A stretch of 56,204 nt of DNA, taken from NCBI GenBank assembly GCA_947498325.1, contig CANMKE010000033.1:1-56204 (forward strand), written 5' to 3'. The number at the start of each line of letters is the position of its first letter. Position 1 is the stretch's first letter. Below the pieces are notes generated by a model that saw only the letters and a list, made by a program, of their open reading frames with translations, made no database searches and was not told the DNA's origin. Both the position numbers and the translations under genes were made by a program. Below, in pieces: positions 42,055 through 51,235 of this stretch. Origin of the DNA: an uncultured Persicobacter sp. GTDB taxonomy: Bacteria > Bacteroidota > Bacteroidia > Cytophagales > Cyclobacteriaceae.

Positions 42055-44631
42055 ATGATGAACATATCCCTTGGAAATATTGGGCACCTGCTCACTATTT
42101 TCGCTTTTATCACATCGCTTGTTGCTGCTTTTTCTTATTATAAAGCAACGGCAGGATCAAAGCTCAAAGCCAACGACTGGCTGAAGAATGGGCGATGGGC
42201 TTTTCTGGCTCACGCCGTCACCACCCTTGGTGTCTTTGCCATTCTATTTACGATCGTCAGTGGCAATCACTTTGAATATAACTATGCCTGGAGCCACAGT
42301 TCCAAGCACCTCCCCTGGTATTACATGCTATCTGCCATGTGGGAAGGACAGGAAGGCAGCTTCCTGATTTGGATGGTATGGAACGCCCTGCTCGGTGTTG
42401 TTTTAATCTTCACCAATAAATCATGGGAAGGCCCCGTGATGGTAGTTTTTGCCTTGGTGCAGACATTCCTTGCTTCCATGGTACTTGGCGTAGTGGTTGG
42501 GCATACACAAATTGGCTTGTCGCCATTTGCCTTGCTGAGAGATGCAATGGATGCTCCAATCTTTCTTTCCAACCCCAATTTTATCCCTGAGGATGGCTCA
42601 GGCCTGAACCCTCTTCTTCAAAGCTACTGGATGGTGATTCACCCTCCCATTTTGTTTTTAGGGTTTGCAACTACTTTGGTTCCATTTGCCTACGCTACCG
42701 CAGCACTCTGGACGAAACGTTACCAAGATTGGGTACGCCCCGCACTTCCGTGGACATTGTTCTCTGCCGCAGTGCTCGGATTTGGGATTTTGCTTGGTGC
42801 CTACTGGGCCTATGAAACACTGAACTTCGGTGGTTACTGGAACTGGGACCCTGTCGAGAATTCATCTTACGTCCCATGGTTGATTTTGGTGGCAGCCATC
42901 CATACCATGATTGTATTTAAAAAGAATCATACGGCACTGAAAAGCTCCCTTGGGCTTTGTATCGCCGGATTTGTATTAATCGTCTATTCTACTTTCCTCA
43001 CGCGAAGCGGTATTTTGGGCAATGCCTCAGTACACAGTTTCACTGATCTGGGCTTGAGTGGTCAATTGCTGATTTATCTGGCCGTATTCACCATAGGTGG
43101 ATTCGGTTTGTTCCTCTACAGATGGCGTGATTTGCCTGTTGAGGGTGAAGAACCTTCGGTTTACAGCCGAGAATTCTGGATTTTCATTGGAGCGACCACC
43201 CTATGCCTGATGGCATTTCAGGTGATCATTCCTACCTCGATTCCGGTATGGAACAGCATTGTTAAGGCCTTCGGCGGAATTTCAAATGTTGCGCTCCCAA
43301 CCGATCAAGTCGCCTTTTACTCCAAATTTCAGCTTTGGTTCGCCGTAGCCATTGCGTTGCTATCGGGTACGGGACAGTTCTTTTACTGGAAGAAGATGGA
43401 TGCGCAGAAATTCTGGGATGCCATTACCATTCCTTTTATTCTGACACTTGTTTTCTCTGGTGCCATCATTTTACTCTATCCTATCGCGGATCTGTCTTAC
43501 ATTGCATTGGTCACCGCAGGGATGTACTGCCTTACCGCCAATGGTTTTATTCTTTTCAGCTTGCTGAAGAAGAGCCCGAAACTTTCAGGTGGTGCCGTAA
43601 CCCATATTGGAATGGCGCTGATGCTGATCGGGATTTTGTTCTCGGCAGGTTATTCCAATGTCGCTTCTTTGAATCAAACAGGAATGCCTATTTTCAAGGA
43701 TGCCAAGGACAAACAGTTTGATCAGGAAAATTTGGTATTGTGGGTCAATAAAGATCGCCAAATGGGGCAGTATATGCTGAACTATAAAGGCCGAAGACTT
43801 GAGGTGGATGGCATGCCCAATTATGTTGATCACAACCTTTTGAAATCAACAGGCGACAGCAGAATGAAAATTGCCCGCGAGGATCTTGCCTACGAAGGGC
43901 GCACCTATTTCCACAAAGGCGACACCGTAGAAGTTCACCCTGAAAACATCTACTTTGAGGTGGATTACAAGGACCCTTCAAATGGTCAGAATTTCACCCT
44001 CTTCCCACGTGCACAGGTCAATCCAAACATGGGCATGGTGATCTCTCCTGATATTAAAAGAGGACTCACTGGTGACCTCTATACGCACGTTTCCGCATTT
44101 ATCACTCCTGATCAGGAAACGGAGTGGAGCCCTGCAAAAACTTTTGAGGCAAAAATGGGCGAGCAGTTCATCATCAATGATTTCGTTTGCCGTTTCGATT
44201 CCCTCACCAAGCTGAACAAGATTGGTGATATGCCTTTGAATAAAGAGGATGTGGCTGTACAGGCGACAGTAACTATTTTTGATCAAAACAGATCCTATGA
44301 AGTCAACCCAATCTTTTTGGTCAGTGGGCAGCAAGTAGGAAAAATCCCTGAAGTATCCGAGGATCTGGGTATTAAACTGAGCTTGTCCAATATCAAACCC
44401 AAGGAAGGCATATTTGTCTTTGAGGCACAAACAAGCCAAAAAGATTATATTGTACTCAAAGCCCTGAACAAACCATTTATCAATGTGTTATGGCTCGGGA
44501 CCCTTTTGGTGATGATTGGCTTCTCTATTGCGATGGTCAGAAGATATCAGGAATTTAAAAAGCTGAGAGACAAAAAATCAGGCAAACGATTCACCGCAGA
44601 AAATAAAACAGAAAAAAGTATCCCTTCCTGA
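42055..44631 (+). CDS. ccmF: Cytochrome c heme lyase CcmF
   Basis: An 858-residue multi-helix membrane protein that joins heme to apocytochrome c. The core (about 1-560) has the WWD-type motif GGYWNWDPVENSSYVPW (about 261-277) and conserved periplasmic His (WMVIHPPILFLGF; FLTRSGILGNASVHSF). A periplasmic domain of about 240 residues (about 565-805) precedes the last helix, and the total is longer than E. coli CcmF (647). Two adjacent ATGs (42055, 42058). Last gene of the ccm cassette. Confidence 0.95.
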   Translation: MMNISLGNIGHLLTIFAFITSLVAAFSYYKATAGSKLKANDWLKNGRWAFLAHAVTTLGVFAILFTIVSGNHFEYNYAWSHSSKHLPWYYMLSAMWEGQEGSFLIWMVWNALLGVVLIFTNKSWEGPVMVVFALVQTFLASMVLGVVVGHTQIGLSPFALLRDAMDAPIFLSNPNFIPEDGSGLNPLLQSYWMVIHPPILFLGFATTLVPFAYATAALWTKRYQDWVRPALPWTLFSAAVLGFGILLGAYWAYETLNFGGYWNWDPVENSSYVPWLILVAAIHTMIVFKKNHTALKSSLGLCIAGFVLIVYSTFLTRSGILGNASVHSFTDLGLSGQLLIYLAVFTIGGFGLFLYRWRDLPVEGEEPSVYSREFWIFIGATTLCLMAFQVIIPTSIPVWNSIVKAFGGISNVALPTDQVAFYSKFQLWFAVAIALLSGTGQFFYWKKMDAQKFWDAITIPFILTLVFSGAIILLYPIADLSYIALVTAGMYCLTANGFILFSLLKKSPKLSGGAVTHIGMALMLIGILFSAGYSNVASLNQTGMPIFKDAKDKQFDQENLVLWVNKDRQMGQYMLNYKGRRLEVDGMPNYVDHNLLKSTGDSRMKIAREDLAYEGRTYFHKGDTVEVHPENIYFEVDYKDPSNGQNFTLFPRAQVNPNMGMVISPDIKRGLTGDLYTHVSAFITPDQETEWSPAKTFEAKMGEQFIINDFVCRFDSLTKLNKIGDMPLNKEDVAVQATVTIFDQNRSYEVNPIFLVSGQQVGKIPEVSEDLGIKLSLSNIKPKEGIFVFEAQTSQKDYIVLKALNKPFINVLWLGTLLVMIGFSIAMVRRYQEFKKLRDKKSGKRFTAENKTEKSIPS

Positions 44632-45005
44632 AAACAATCAGAAGAGTTGTGAAGTTATAATAGCAGACTGCCATAAATACAGTCTCTTATAGATTTTCGA
44701 TGTGTTACATCGATCTTCTTATATTTAAGTTACCGGCTCACGTCGGCATTACCACTTGTATTATTATAGTGGAGATTAAATTGAAGGATAGCACTTGAAA
44801 CTGCTATCCTTTTTTTTGTCGTTTTTTTCAGCGCCATACTTGACAAATGATTATATTTCAGTAATTTAAGTACAGACAATTAATCGATTCAAAACTTTGA
44901 AAAATTCCTACTCTTTGAAAATCAAGTCATAAAAGTACCGAGATCATAACCGCTGATAAAGGTGCCTTTTGTGACCATTATGGTATTATCTTTATCTGTA
45001 CGCTT
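44632..45005. other. Intergenic region with hairpins downstream of ccmF
   Basis: These 374 bp hold a perfect 7-bp hairpin TCGATGT/ACATCGA (44697-44713), a GC-richer segment (CCGGCTCACGTCGGC, about 44733-44747) and a strong terminator (44784-44818). The terminator is about 150 bp after the ccmF stop, so it could end a long 3' UTR or a small RNA. I see no protein gene. Confidence 0.6.
44784..44818 (+). terminator. Rho-independent terminator
   Basis: AAGGATAGCA (44784-44793), an 8-nt loop, TGCTATCCTT (44802-44811) and a run of Ts to 44817. It is a clear plus-strand terminator for ccmF transcripts or a small RNA. Confidence 0.88.
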
Positions 45006-45377
45006 ATGAATTTCATCACGCACGAATCTTTACATCAACGATTTAAAGGCTGGATCTCCAATATCGACTTCTGGCAATCAGAAATCCGATTTTTCAAGAA
45101 ACAACAAGAGCTGATCCTCGCCCACTCTCAGGATGAAACACATGCGAGGATGCTTAATGAACTGGCCCATCACCAGCGTTTACTCTCCAAACTCCGACAA
45201 ATTATTTCCGCCCATTCCTCTTTCTATTGTGATTACGTCAATCGGAGAGGAGAATTTCCCGATCAGGCAATTGGTGAGGAGGATTTTCACGAAAGTGAAA
45301 AGCACCTTCAGGTATTTAAGCGAAGTTATAAAAAGCTTAAAGAGCGACTCCGAAAAAGATCGCTTGCCACCGCCTGA
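45006..45377 (+). CDS. Small helical protein of unknown function
   Basis: A 123-residue cytoplasmic protein with no signal or TM segment. It is almost entirely helical and charged, with heptad-like runs at about 28-70 (IRFFKKQQELILAHSQ...LNELAHHQRLLSKLRQII) and about 95-118 (KHLQVFKRSYKKLKERLRKR), and a very basic C-terminus (12 Lys/Arg in the last 30). I do not recognise the family. It has its own ATG after a 374-bp intergenic region and a terminator at 45452-45480. It is convergent with the MoxR gene. Confidence 0.65.
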   Translation: MNFITHESLHQRFKGWISNIDFWQSEIRFFKKQQELILAHSQDETHARMLNELAHHQRLLSKLRQIISAHSSFYCDYVNRRGEFPDQAIGEEDFHESEKHLQVFKRSYKKLKERLRKRSLATA

Positions 45378-45451
45378 ACGTGACAGCTTGGAGCGCAACG
45401 GTGTAGGTTACAAATGCCTGTTACCGCCGATCAGCCGATGTGCCTAAAAAC

Positions 45452-45480
45452 AAAAAAGCTCCCTGAATTTGGGAGCTTTA
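45452..45480. terminator. Bidirectional terminator
   Basis: AAAGCTCCC, a 7-nt loop, GGGAGCTTT, with an A-run on the left (a T-run on the minus strand). It lies 5 bp beyond the MoxR stop and 75 bp beyond the helical protein stop. Confidence 0.82.
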
Positions 45481-45485
45481 TACTT

Positions 45486-46451
45486 TTATAATAAATCTTC
45501 AATAACCTTTTCAATCGATAACCCCTCGGCCTCGGCCTTAAAGTTCCGAAATACCCGATGGCGCAAAATAGGCTCGGCCACCGCCTTAACGTCTTCAATA
45601 TCGGGTGAGTATTTACCGTGCAGCAAAGCGTGGCATTTAGCCGCAATTACGAGCCACTGAGAAGCTCTTGGCCCTGCTCCCCACTCAAGGTATTTTTTTG
45701 AGAATGATGGTGCATTAGGGCTTGTAGGTCTTGTTTTATTCACCAGCATCACGGCATATTCCACCACATTATCGGCAATTGGCACCCGACGCACCAACTG
45801 TTGATAAGCTAAAATCTTATCTTTCCCCATTACTTTATTCACCTGTGGATTTGCTCCAATAGTCGTTGCTTTCACAATGCTCACCTCCTCTTCATAGGTT
45901 GGGTAGTCCAAATAAATATTGAACATGAATCGGTCGAGTTGCGCCTCAGGAAGTGGATAAGTTCCTTCTTGCTCAATGGGGTTTTGTGTTGCTAAAACGA
46001 AAAATGGCTCATCAAGATGATAGTGTTGCCCTGCAATGGTAACCGAGTACTCCTGCATGGATTCCAGCAAAGCAGCCTGCGTTTTGGGAGGCGTCCGGTT
46101 GATTTCATCCGCAAGTAAAATATTGGAAAATATCGGCCCTTTAATGAATTTAAAGTTACGCTCTTTGTCCAATGTTTCTGACCCCAAAATATCAGAAGGC
46201 ATTAAGTCAGGGGTAAACTGAATACGGTTAAATGATAGATCAAGCACCTCAGAAATTGTCTTAATCAACAGGGTTTTTGCCAAACCAGGTACTCCTACCA
46301 ATAAGCTGTGGCTTTTACAAAACAGCGAGGTTAATACTTGTTCGACAACTTTCTCCTGCCCCAAAACTACTTTCCCGATTTCTTTTTTCAGTAAGCTGAA
46401 ATCTTCAGCTAATTGATCTGCAGCGGTGACATCTGAATCAAATAAACTCAT
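45486..46451 (-). CDS. MoxR-family AAA+ ATPase
   Basis: A 321-residue AAA+ ATPase thought to act as a chaperone that activates or assembles partner proteins. Walker A is GVPGLAKT (53-60), Walker B is LLADE (112-116), followed by the sensor region TQNPIEQEGTYPLPEAQLDRF. The C-terminal lid ends in ALLHGKYSPDIEDVKAVAEPILRHR, typical of MoxR. The usual DUF58 and VWA-domain partner genes are not next to it. Starts at ATG 46451 with a 179-bp gap upstream that includes the surA terminator. Confidence 0.93.
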   Translation of the reverse strand: MSLFDSDVTAADQLAEDFSLLKKEIGKVVLGQEKVVEQVLTSLFCKSHSLLVGVPGLAKTLLIKTISEVLDLSFNRIQFTPDLMPSDILGSETLDKERNFKFIKGPIFSNILLADEINRTPPKTQAALLESMQEYSVTIAGQHYHLDEPFFVLATQNPIEQEGTYPLPEAQLDRFMFNIYLDYPTYEEEVSIVKATTIGANPQVNKVMGKDKILAYQQLVRRVPIADNVVEYAVMLVNKTRPTSPNAPSFSKKYLEWGAGPRASQWLVIAAKCHALLHGKYSPDIEDVKAVAEPILRHRVFRNFKAEAEGLSIEKVIEDLL

Positions 46452-46570
46452 ATTATTACTTTGGCTTAACGTTGGATAAGGTGGTACCTTTTTGGTAAGG
46501 AACGAAAGTTACCCATAAAAGGAAGTCCTAATTTGGGAAAAATATCACTAAATAATTAAAAATCGTCCAT

Positions 46571-46607
46571 AAAAAAAGCAATAGACCTGTATAGACCTAT
46601 TGCTTTT
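46571..46607 (-). terminator. Terminator of the PPIase operon
   Basis: On the minus strand AAAAGCAATAG, a 12-nt loop, CTATTGCTTTT, then more Ts. It lies 23 bp beyond the stop of the 46631-47980 gene. Confidence 0.85.
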
Positions 46608-46630
46608 CTTCTGATGAAAGTCGCTATTAC

Positions 46631-47980
46631 TTAATCATCCAAAATTCCACAATCTTTATATTCATCCGCTACCTGAATGAAAACATCATCCTTGGCCGTC
46701 TTGAACCATTTGGAAACTTTGTCACCCTGCTTTTTATTCAAAGCAGCCTGCTGAATCTTAAGGTAATCATCTTTAAGGTTGGCAACATGCGGCGCGACCT
46801 TTTTACTGAAATACAAAATTCTTACCGCTTCAGTACCATCTTGCTTACGGTAACGAATTGGTTTAGAAACCGATCCAACCTTCATGGTGTCAATGGTAAA
46901 GAAAATTGTTGGGTCAAGGGCTTCTACTGAGACAATATTACCATCAGACTGATCTGTGAAATAACCACCTGTATTAGCGGTGTGCTGATCATCAGATTCC
47001 TCTTTAGCCGTTGGTTCAAATTTGATAGAATCGGCTACGATCAGCGTACGCAGACTGTCCAGGTAATGTTCAGCCACTTCAATATCGCCATCTGATACTT
47101 TTGGTTTGATCAGAATATGGCGAGAGTTAAACTCATTCCCTCGGCGATCGATCAACTGAATAAGGTGATAACCGAAATCAGACTTTATAGGGTCTGAAAT
47201 TTCTCCCTTTTTCATGGTCATGGCTGCTTCCTCGTATTCAGGTACCAATTTCCCCCGGGACATCCAACCCAAATTACCTCCAAAGGCACCTGATCCTGGA
47301 TCTTGCGAATATTTTTTGGCAAATTCTTCAAAGGAACCACCCGCCAAAACTTTCTTCTTAATATCGAGCAAAGTCTCTCTCGCTACTTGCTCTTCTTCCT
47401 CGTTAGGCTTAGGGTCTTTAACAATCTGCGCCAGTTTCACTTCAGTGGAATAGTAAGGTAAACTATCCTGTGGAATATGACGGAAGAATTTACGCACCTC
47501 GTTAGGGGTTACCGTAATATCCTTAGTGATTTCATGGTGCATGGTCTGCTTGGTGATGTCTTCTTTCACACGATCGTACAGTTCCTCCTTGAAATCCTCA
47601 ACAGACTTTCCGTAATACTCTTGAATTTTTTCTTCGCCACCTACTTGTTGCACAAAATAAGCCATACGGCGATCCAGTTCACCATTAACCTGATCATCAG
47701 AAACCTCCACAGAGTCAATCTCTGCTTTAGCGACCATCAATTTATCAACGATCAACGACTCGAGCATCTTACATTTGGTCATTCCTGAATTCATCTTTCC
47801 TTGCGAAAGATACTCCAGGTAAGCACGCTCCAATTCCGATTTCAAAACAATATAGTTATCCACCTTTGCGATGATCTTATCCGCAACTACCGCATCTTGG
47901 GCATAGGCACGGCTTGATAATCCACTCACGCAGAAAATAATGAAACTACTTAGCAGCAGTGGGAAAAATTTCAATTTCAT
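46631..47980 (-). CDS. Periplasmic peptidyl-prolyl isomerase (SurA-like)
   Basis: A 449-residue periplasmic chaperone and isomerase for outer-membrane proteins. The signal peptide (1-27, ending RAYA) is followed by a SurA N-terminal-like helical region (about 30-165). The first parvulin domain is clear at about 173-280 (KYSQDPGSGAFGGNLGWMS; FGYHLIQLIDRRG), and a second, degenerate one follows at about 283-400 (NSRHILIKPKVSDGD). It overlaps the preceding lipoprotein gene by 35 bp, so the three folding genes are translationally coupled. Confidence 0.9.
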   Translation of the reverse strand: MKLKFFPLLLSSFIIFCVSGLSSRAYAQDAVVADKIIAKVDNYIVLKSELERAYLEYLSQGKMNSGMTKCKMLESLIVDKLMVAKAEIDSVEVSDDQVNGELDRRMAYFVQQVGGEEKIQEYYGKSVEDFKEELYDRVKEDITKQTMHHEITKDITVTPNEVRKFFRHIPQDSLPYYSTEVKLAQIVKDPKPNEEEEQVARETLLDIKKKVLAGGSFEEFAKKYSQDPGSGAFGGNLGWMSRGKLVPEYEEAAMTMKKGEISDPIKSDFGYHLIQLIDRRGNEFNSRHILIKPKVSDGDIEVAEHYLDSLRTLIVADSIKFEPTAKEESDDQHTANTGGYFTDQSDGNIVSVEALDPTIFFTIDTMKVGSVSKPIRYRKQDGTEAVRILYFSKKVAPHVANLKDDYLKIQQAALNKKQGDKVSKWFKTAKDDVFIQVADEYKDCGILDD

Positions 47981-48842
47981 GATTCCTTTCAGCTCGATTA
48001 TATATTTCTTTTTCTAAATTTTTCAGCAACTCCACCTTTCGTTTGTTCCTGACAATATCCGCCACCTGCTCTCGAACAAATGACAATGGTGGTACTTCCT
48101 CCAAACCTCTAAATTCCTTAATTTTTAAGAAATAAATCATTTCGTCGGTAGATCGTTCTGCAAAGGTATTCTTTTTAAGGAAATTGCCCTTGTTTTCAAC
48201 CTCTCCAAAGGGAGTATTTTTTACCAATTCATCAAACGCGACCCATTGTTCCTCGTCCAGGGCATAATTTGTCGCATATTGAAAACAATAGGCTTTCAGT
48301 TTGTCCTGATCCGCTGATTTACTCGACCGAAACCACTTCCTGAAATTTTTCAGCTGTGGCGACGACTTGGGCAACTGAACGAAGGTTCCGCGCACGATAT
48401 TTTGCTTCAACTCAAAGTTAGCTTTATTTTTTGTAAAATAATCGTCTATCTCCGATTCTGAAACATTTGATTGCATATGTCGGCGTACATATCGCTTTTT
48501 AAACTCATAAACCAACAAGGATTTGCGGTAAGCTTCCACCCTTCGGTTTATTTCCGACAGGTCAATCCCCTCGGATTCTGCCTGCTGAATAAGCAGCTGA
48601 TGCTTCACCCAGGCATTTGCAAGACGATGTAAATTTTCGACACTATCCTTATCAGTCCCCCGATGTAAACTGCCATCGTTTAGGTCCTCAAGGTGCAATT
48701 GTTTATCTCCTACCGTCGCAACAACAATACGCTGCCCAACACCTGACTCCTTCGGGTTGAAGTACTGACAGGAAGAAAGCTGTAAAAGAATACAACCGCC
48801 CCAAATTTTATAATACTTGCTGATATATTTTCTGTAGTTCAC
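47946..48842 (-). CDS. SurA-N-like lipoprotein
   Basis: A 298-residue predicted lipoprotein (KIWGGCILLQLSSC, lipobox Cys about residue 25). The rest is helical and resembles the chaperone part of SurA/PpiC proteins (VATVGDKQLHLEDL; VKHQLLIQQAESEGIDLSEINRR), but I see no clear parvulin domain, so it may lack isomerase activity. GTG start at 48842; there is no in-frame ATG before the lipid-attachment region. It overlaps both neighbours by 35 bp. It probably helps the flanking isomerases handle outer-membrane clients. Confidence 0.8.
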   Translation of the reverse strand: MNYRKYISKYYKIWGGCILLQLSSCQYFNPKESGVGQRIVVATVGDKQLHLEDLNDGSLHRGTDKDSVENLHRLANAWVKHQLLIQQAESEGIDLSEINRRVEAYRKSLLVYEFKKRYVRRHMQSNVSESEIDDYFTKNKANFELKQNIVRGTFVQLPKSSPQLKNFRKWFRSSKSADQDKLKAYCFQYATNYALDEEQWVAFDELVKNTPFGEVENKGNFLKKNTFAERSTDEMIYFLKIKEFRGLEEVPPLSFVREQVADIVRNKRKVELLKNLEKEIYNRAERNHEIEIFPTAAK

Positions 48843-50685
48843 GCTTATTGACTTTTACTTTATACTGCTTCGAAAGCTGGCTTAACCAGTCCGCTTCCAA
48901 TTTAGCCTGGTAATCATTCATCACTTTCAGTCTGCATTCCTCCAAAGGTAATGCTTCAGCGGCCTTCACTCCGTTAATTTTCACAGACCATTCCCATCCG
49001 TCGACAGTGACTGAATCCACTTGCCCAACAACAATGTTCGACAAATGATTCAGCACCTCAAATTCTTGCTTGCTGAACTGCCCATTTTTAGTCACAATTT
49101 GTTTATAAGCAGGATCTGAACTGATGTCAGCAACAGACATCCCACCTTCCATAGCCGTATTTACAGCCGAGAGTAACGCTTTATCTTTTGCACCAAACGC
49201 AACAACATCAAACTGCTCCGCTGTCTTGTATTTTGACTTATTCTCCTGATAATAATTTACCAGACCAAGAGAATCTTTGGACGCTTTTCCCCACACCTTT
49301 TTTTCCATAATCTCGAACAACACCATTCCGTCGTGGTATTCCTGCGACAGGAATCCATATTCAGGATGCTCTTCGCTCAAGTGCGCTTTTTCCATCACAA
49401 AAACGGTATCCTGTAACCATTTCTGGTAATGTTCCGCTGTATTTCCCGCTGCCAATAACTGACGTAATGATGATGAATACACTGGAAGTCCCTGAACACT
49501 CACCAATGCTGCTGAGCTGTCCGCTTTAAAAAGGCTATCATAATCACTCACTTTTTTCACTTGATATTTTTCGGCCAATTTTGCGACCACCATTTGTTTG
49601 CGCTGATCATCCGCAACAGCTCTGCGCAATTTTCGCTCAATGCCTTCCTTCATTTTTTCAAAAGGAGGAACTCCCTTACGGTCCAACAACTTCACCAAGT
49701 GCCAGCCATAGGTTGTTTTTATTGGAGCACAGACCTCTCCTTTATTTTTCAATGAAAAAGCCGCCTTTTCAAACTCAGGTACCATTCGCCCTGCGCCAAA
49801 CCACGGCAACTCCCCACCTCTGTTTTTTGACCCAGGATCTTCGGAAAACTGTCGGGTGAGTGCCTCCCAGTTTTCACCATCTTTTACCATACTGTAAATC
49901 ACCTGAATTTTATTCTCGGCAGCAGACACCTGCTCAGGGCTATTCTGTGGGGTGCGGATCATGATATGCGCCACTTTTACCTGACCACGTGCTGCACGTC
50001 GGGCTTTAGGGTAAATCAAATGGTAACCAAACTGGGTGCGCACGGGAGCACTTACCTCTCCGACAGGAGTGGCATAGGCTGCCACTTCAAAAGGATAAAC
50101 CATCTGAAAAGTTGAAAAATAGCCCAAATAGCCGTTGTTCCGCTGGGCTGAAGGATCTTCTGAATACTTTTTTGCCAAAGTATCAAAAGATGCTCCCGCC
50201 TCAAATTCCGCTTTAATCTTCATTACCTTCTGATACGCTTTAAGGGTATCTTCTGGGGAGGCATTCTGCGCAACTTTAATTAGGATATGCGAAGCACTGA
50301 CTTCTTCTTTGGAGCGATTGTAGGCTGCCAGCACCAGGGAATCATTTAACTGATTCGATAAAAGGTATGGCTTAGCGAGTTGGTCAATATACTGATTGTA
50401 TTCTTTAGTAAATGCCTGTGTGGTATCGATCCCCGCCGCTTCGCCAGCGATCACTTTCCGCTGAAAATCGATATAGGAAGACAAATATTCATCGACGGCC
50501 TCTTTAGTTACAGGCTTATCAGAAATCTTATTACTTTTTTCAAAGGCGTAAATAAAGGCATCACTGGAGACCGTCTTATCGCCGACCTTCAGCAATGGTG
50601 ATTGTTCATCACTTTTAGTCGCGATGAAGGTCTGGCAGGCAGACAGAAATAGCAGTGAAAGCAAAGTTGATCTTAGGACATTCAT
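48808..50685 (-). CDS. Lipoprotein peptidyl-prolyl isomerase with two parvulin domains
   Basis: A 625-residue predicted lipoprotein (MNVLRSTLLSLLFLSAC, Cys17). Two parvulin domains follow an N-terminal helical region: about 132-232 (ASHILIKVAQ; YSEDPSAQRNNGYLGYF; FGYHLIYPK) and about 238-345 (VAHIMIRTPQ; FSEDPGSKNRGGELPWF; YGWHLVKLLDRK). The C-terminal 280 residues are helical and may be a client-binding region. It is the first gene of a three-gene folding operon. No clear promoter box was found upstream. Confidence 0.9.
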   Translation of the reverse strand: MNVLRSTLLSLLFLSACQTFIATKSDEQSPLLKVGDKTVSSDAFIYAFEKSNKISDKPVTKEAVDEYLSSYIDFQRKVIAGEAAGIDTTQAFTKEYNQYIDQLAKPYLLSNQLNDSLVLAAYNRSKEEVSASHILIKVAQNASPEDTLKAYQKVMKIKAEFEAGASFDTLAKKYSEDPSAQRNNGYLGYFSTFQMVYPFEVAAYATPVGEVSAPVRTQFGYHLIYPKARRAARGQVKVAHIMIRTPQNSPEQVSAAENKIQVIYSMVKDGENWEALTRQFSEDPGSKNRGGELPWFGAGRMVPEFEKAAFSLKNKGEVCAPIKTTYGWHLVKLLDRKGVPPFEKMKEGIERKLRRAVADDQRKQMVVAKLAEKYQVKKVSDYDSLFKADSSAALVSVQGLPVYSSSLRQLLAAGNTAEHYQKWLQDTVFVMEKAHLSEEHPEYGFLSQEYHDGMVLFEIMEKKVWGKASKDSLGLVNYYQENKSKYKTAEQFDVVAFGAKDKALLSAVNTAMEGGMSVADISSDPAYKQIVTKNGQFSKQEFEVLNHLSNIVVGQVDSVTVDGWEWSVKINGVKAAEALPLEECRLKVMNDYQAKLEADWLSQLSKQYKVKVNKRELQKIYQQVL

Positions 50686-50773
50686 AAAAAATTAACCTTT
50701 AAACGGTTGAAAAAGTGTTGTATTGCTATTTATTAAAATATTTTGAACCCCCTAATTTCACTTTTTTTGAGAC

Positions 50774-50799
50774 AAAAAAAAACCGCAAGTTGCGGTTTT
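50774..50799 (-). terminator. Terminator of the partner-switching operon
   Basis: On the minus strand AAAACCGCAA, a 1-nt gap plus tight loop, TTGCGGTTTT and a T-run. It lies 26 bp beyond the RsbW-like gene stop. Confidence 0.8.
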
Positions 50800-50824
50800 A
50801 CAGTAATGTTATTCAATAATGCCA

Positions 50825-51235
50825 TTAAATGCATTTGGAGAGTCGGTAAACGTGTTTGGGTGGCAAATTAAAGTATTCAATCCTGTCCATAATTTTATCG
50901 ACAAGCTGCAAACCCAGGCCACCTTTTCGTTTGTCTTCAATCAGTATCGAAACAGGTACCGATTGGTGGTTTTCAATATCATAGCCAAGCTCATGCTTAT
51001 CTACAATTTCAAAAACGATGTATCCTTCTTTTTTTCGGATCGTCAATTCTATAAAATCATGCGCGTCACATTGGTGCGAATGTATCATTACATTTGCGCA
51101 CACCTCATCAACAGCCAATGCTAAATTGTAGGCCATTGTATCAGAAATACCAATAGTGTGAAGCGTGTGTTTCACAAAGCCACGAAGTTCAACGAGCTTA
51201 TTTGTGCTACAACTGACTTTATGCCGAAATTCCAT
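50825..51235 (-). CDS. RsbW-like histidine-kinase-fold ATPase (anti-sigma type)
   Basis: A 136-residue GHKL/HATPase_c protein of the RsbW/SpoIIAB type. The N-box is AVDEVCANVMIHS (Glu44, Asn48), and the glycine-rich G2 lid is KGGLGLQLVDKIMD near residue 108-121. In such systems it phosphorylates the STAS antagonist and binds a target regulator. Its gene overlaps the STAS gene by 17 bp, so the products are coupled. No sigma factor gene is adjacent. Confidence 0.9.
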   Translation of the reverse strand: MEFRHKVSCSTNKLVELRGFVKHTLHTIGISDTMAYNLALAVDEVCANVMIHSHQCDAHDFIELTIRKKEGYIVFEIVDKHELGYDIENHQSVPVSILIEDKRKGGLGLQLVDKIMDRIEYFNLPPKHVYRLSKCI

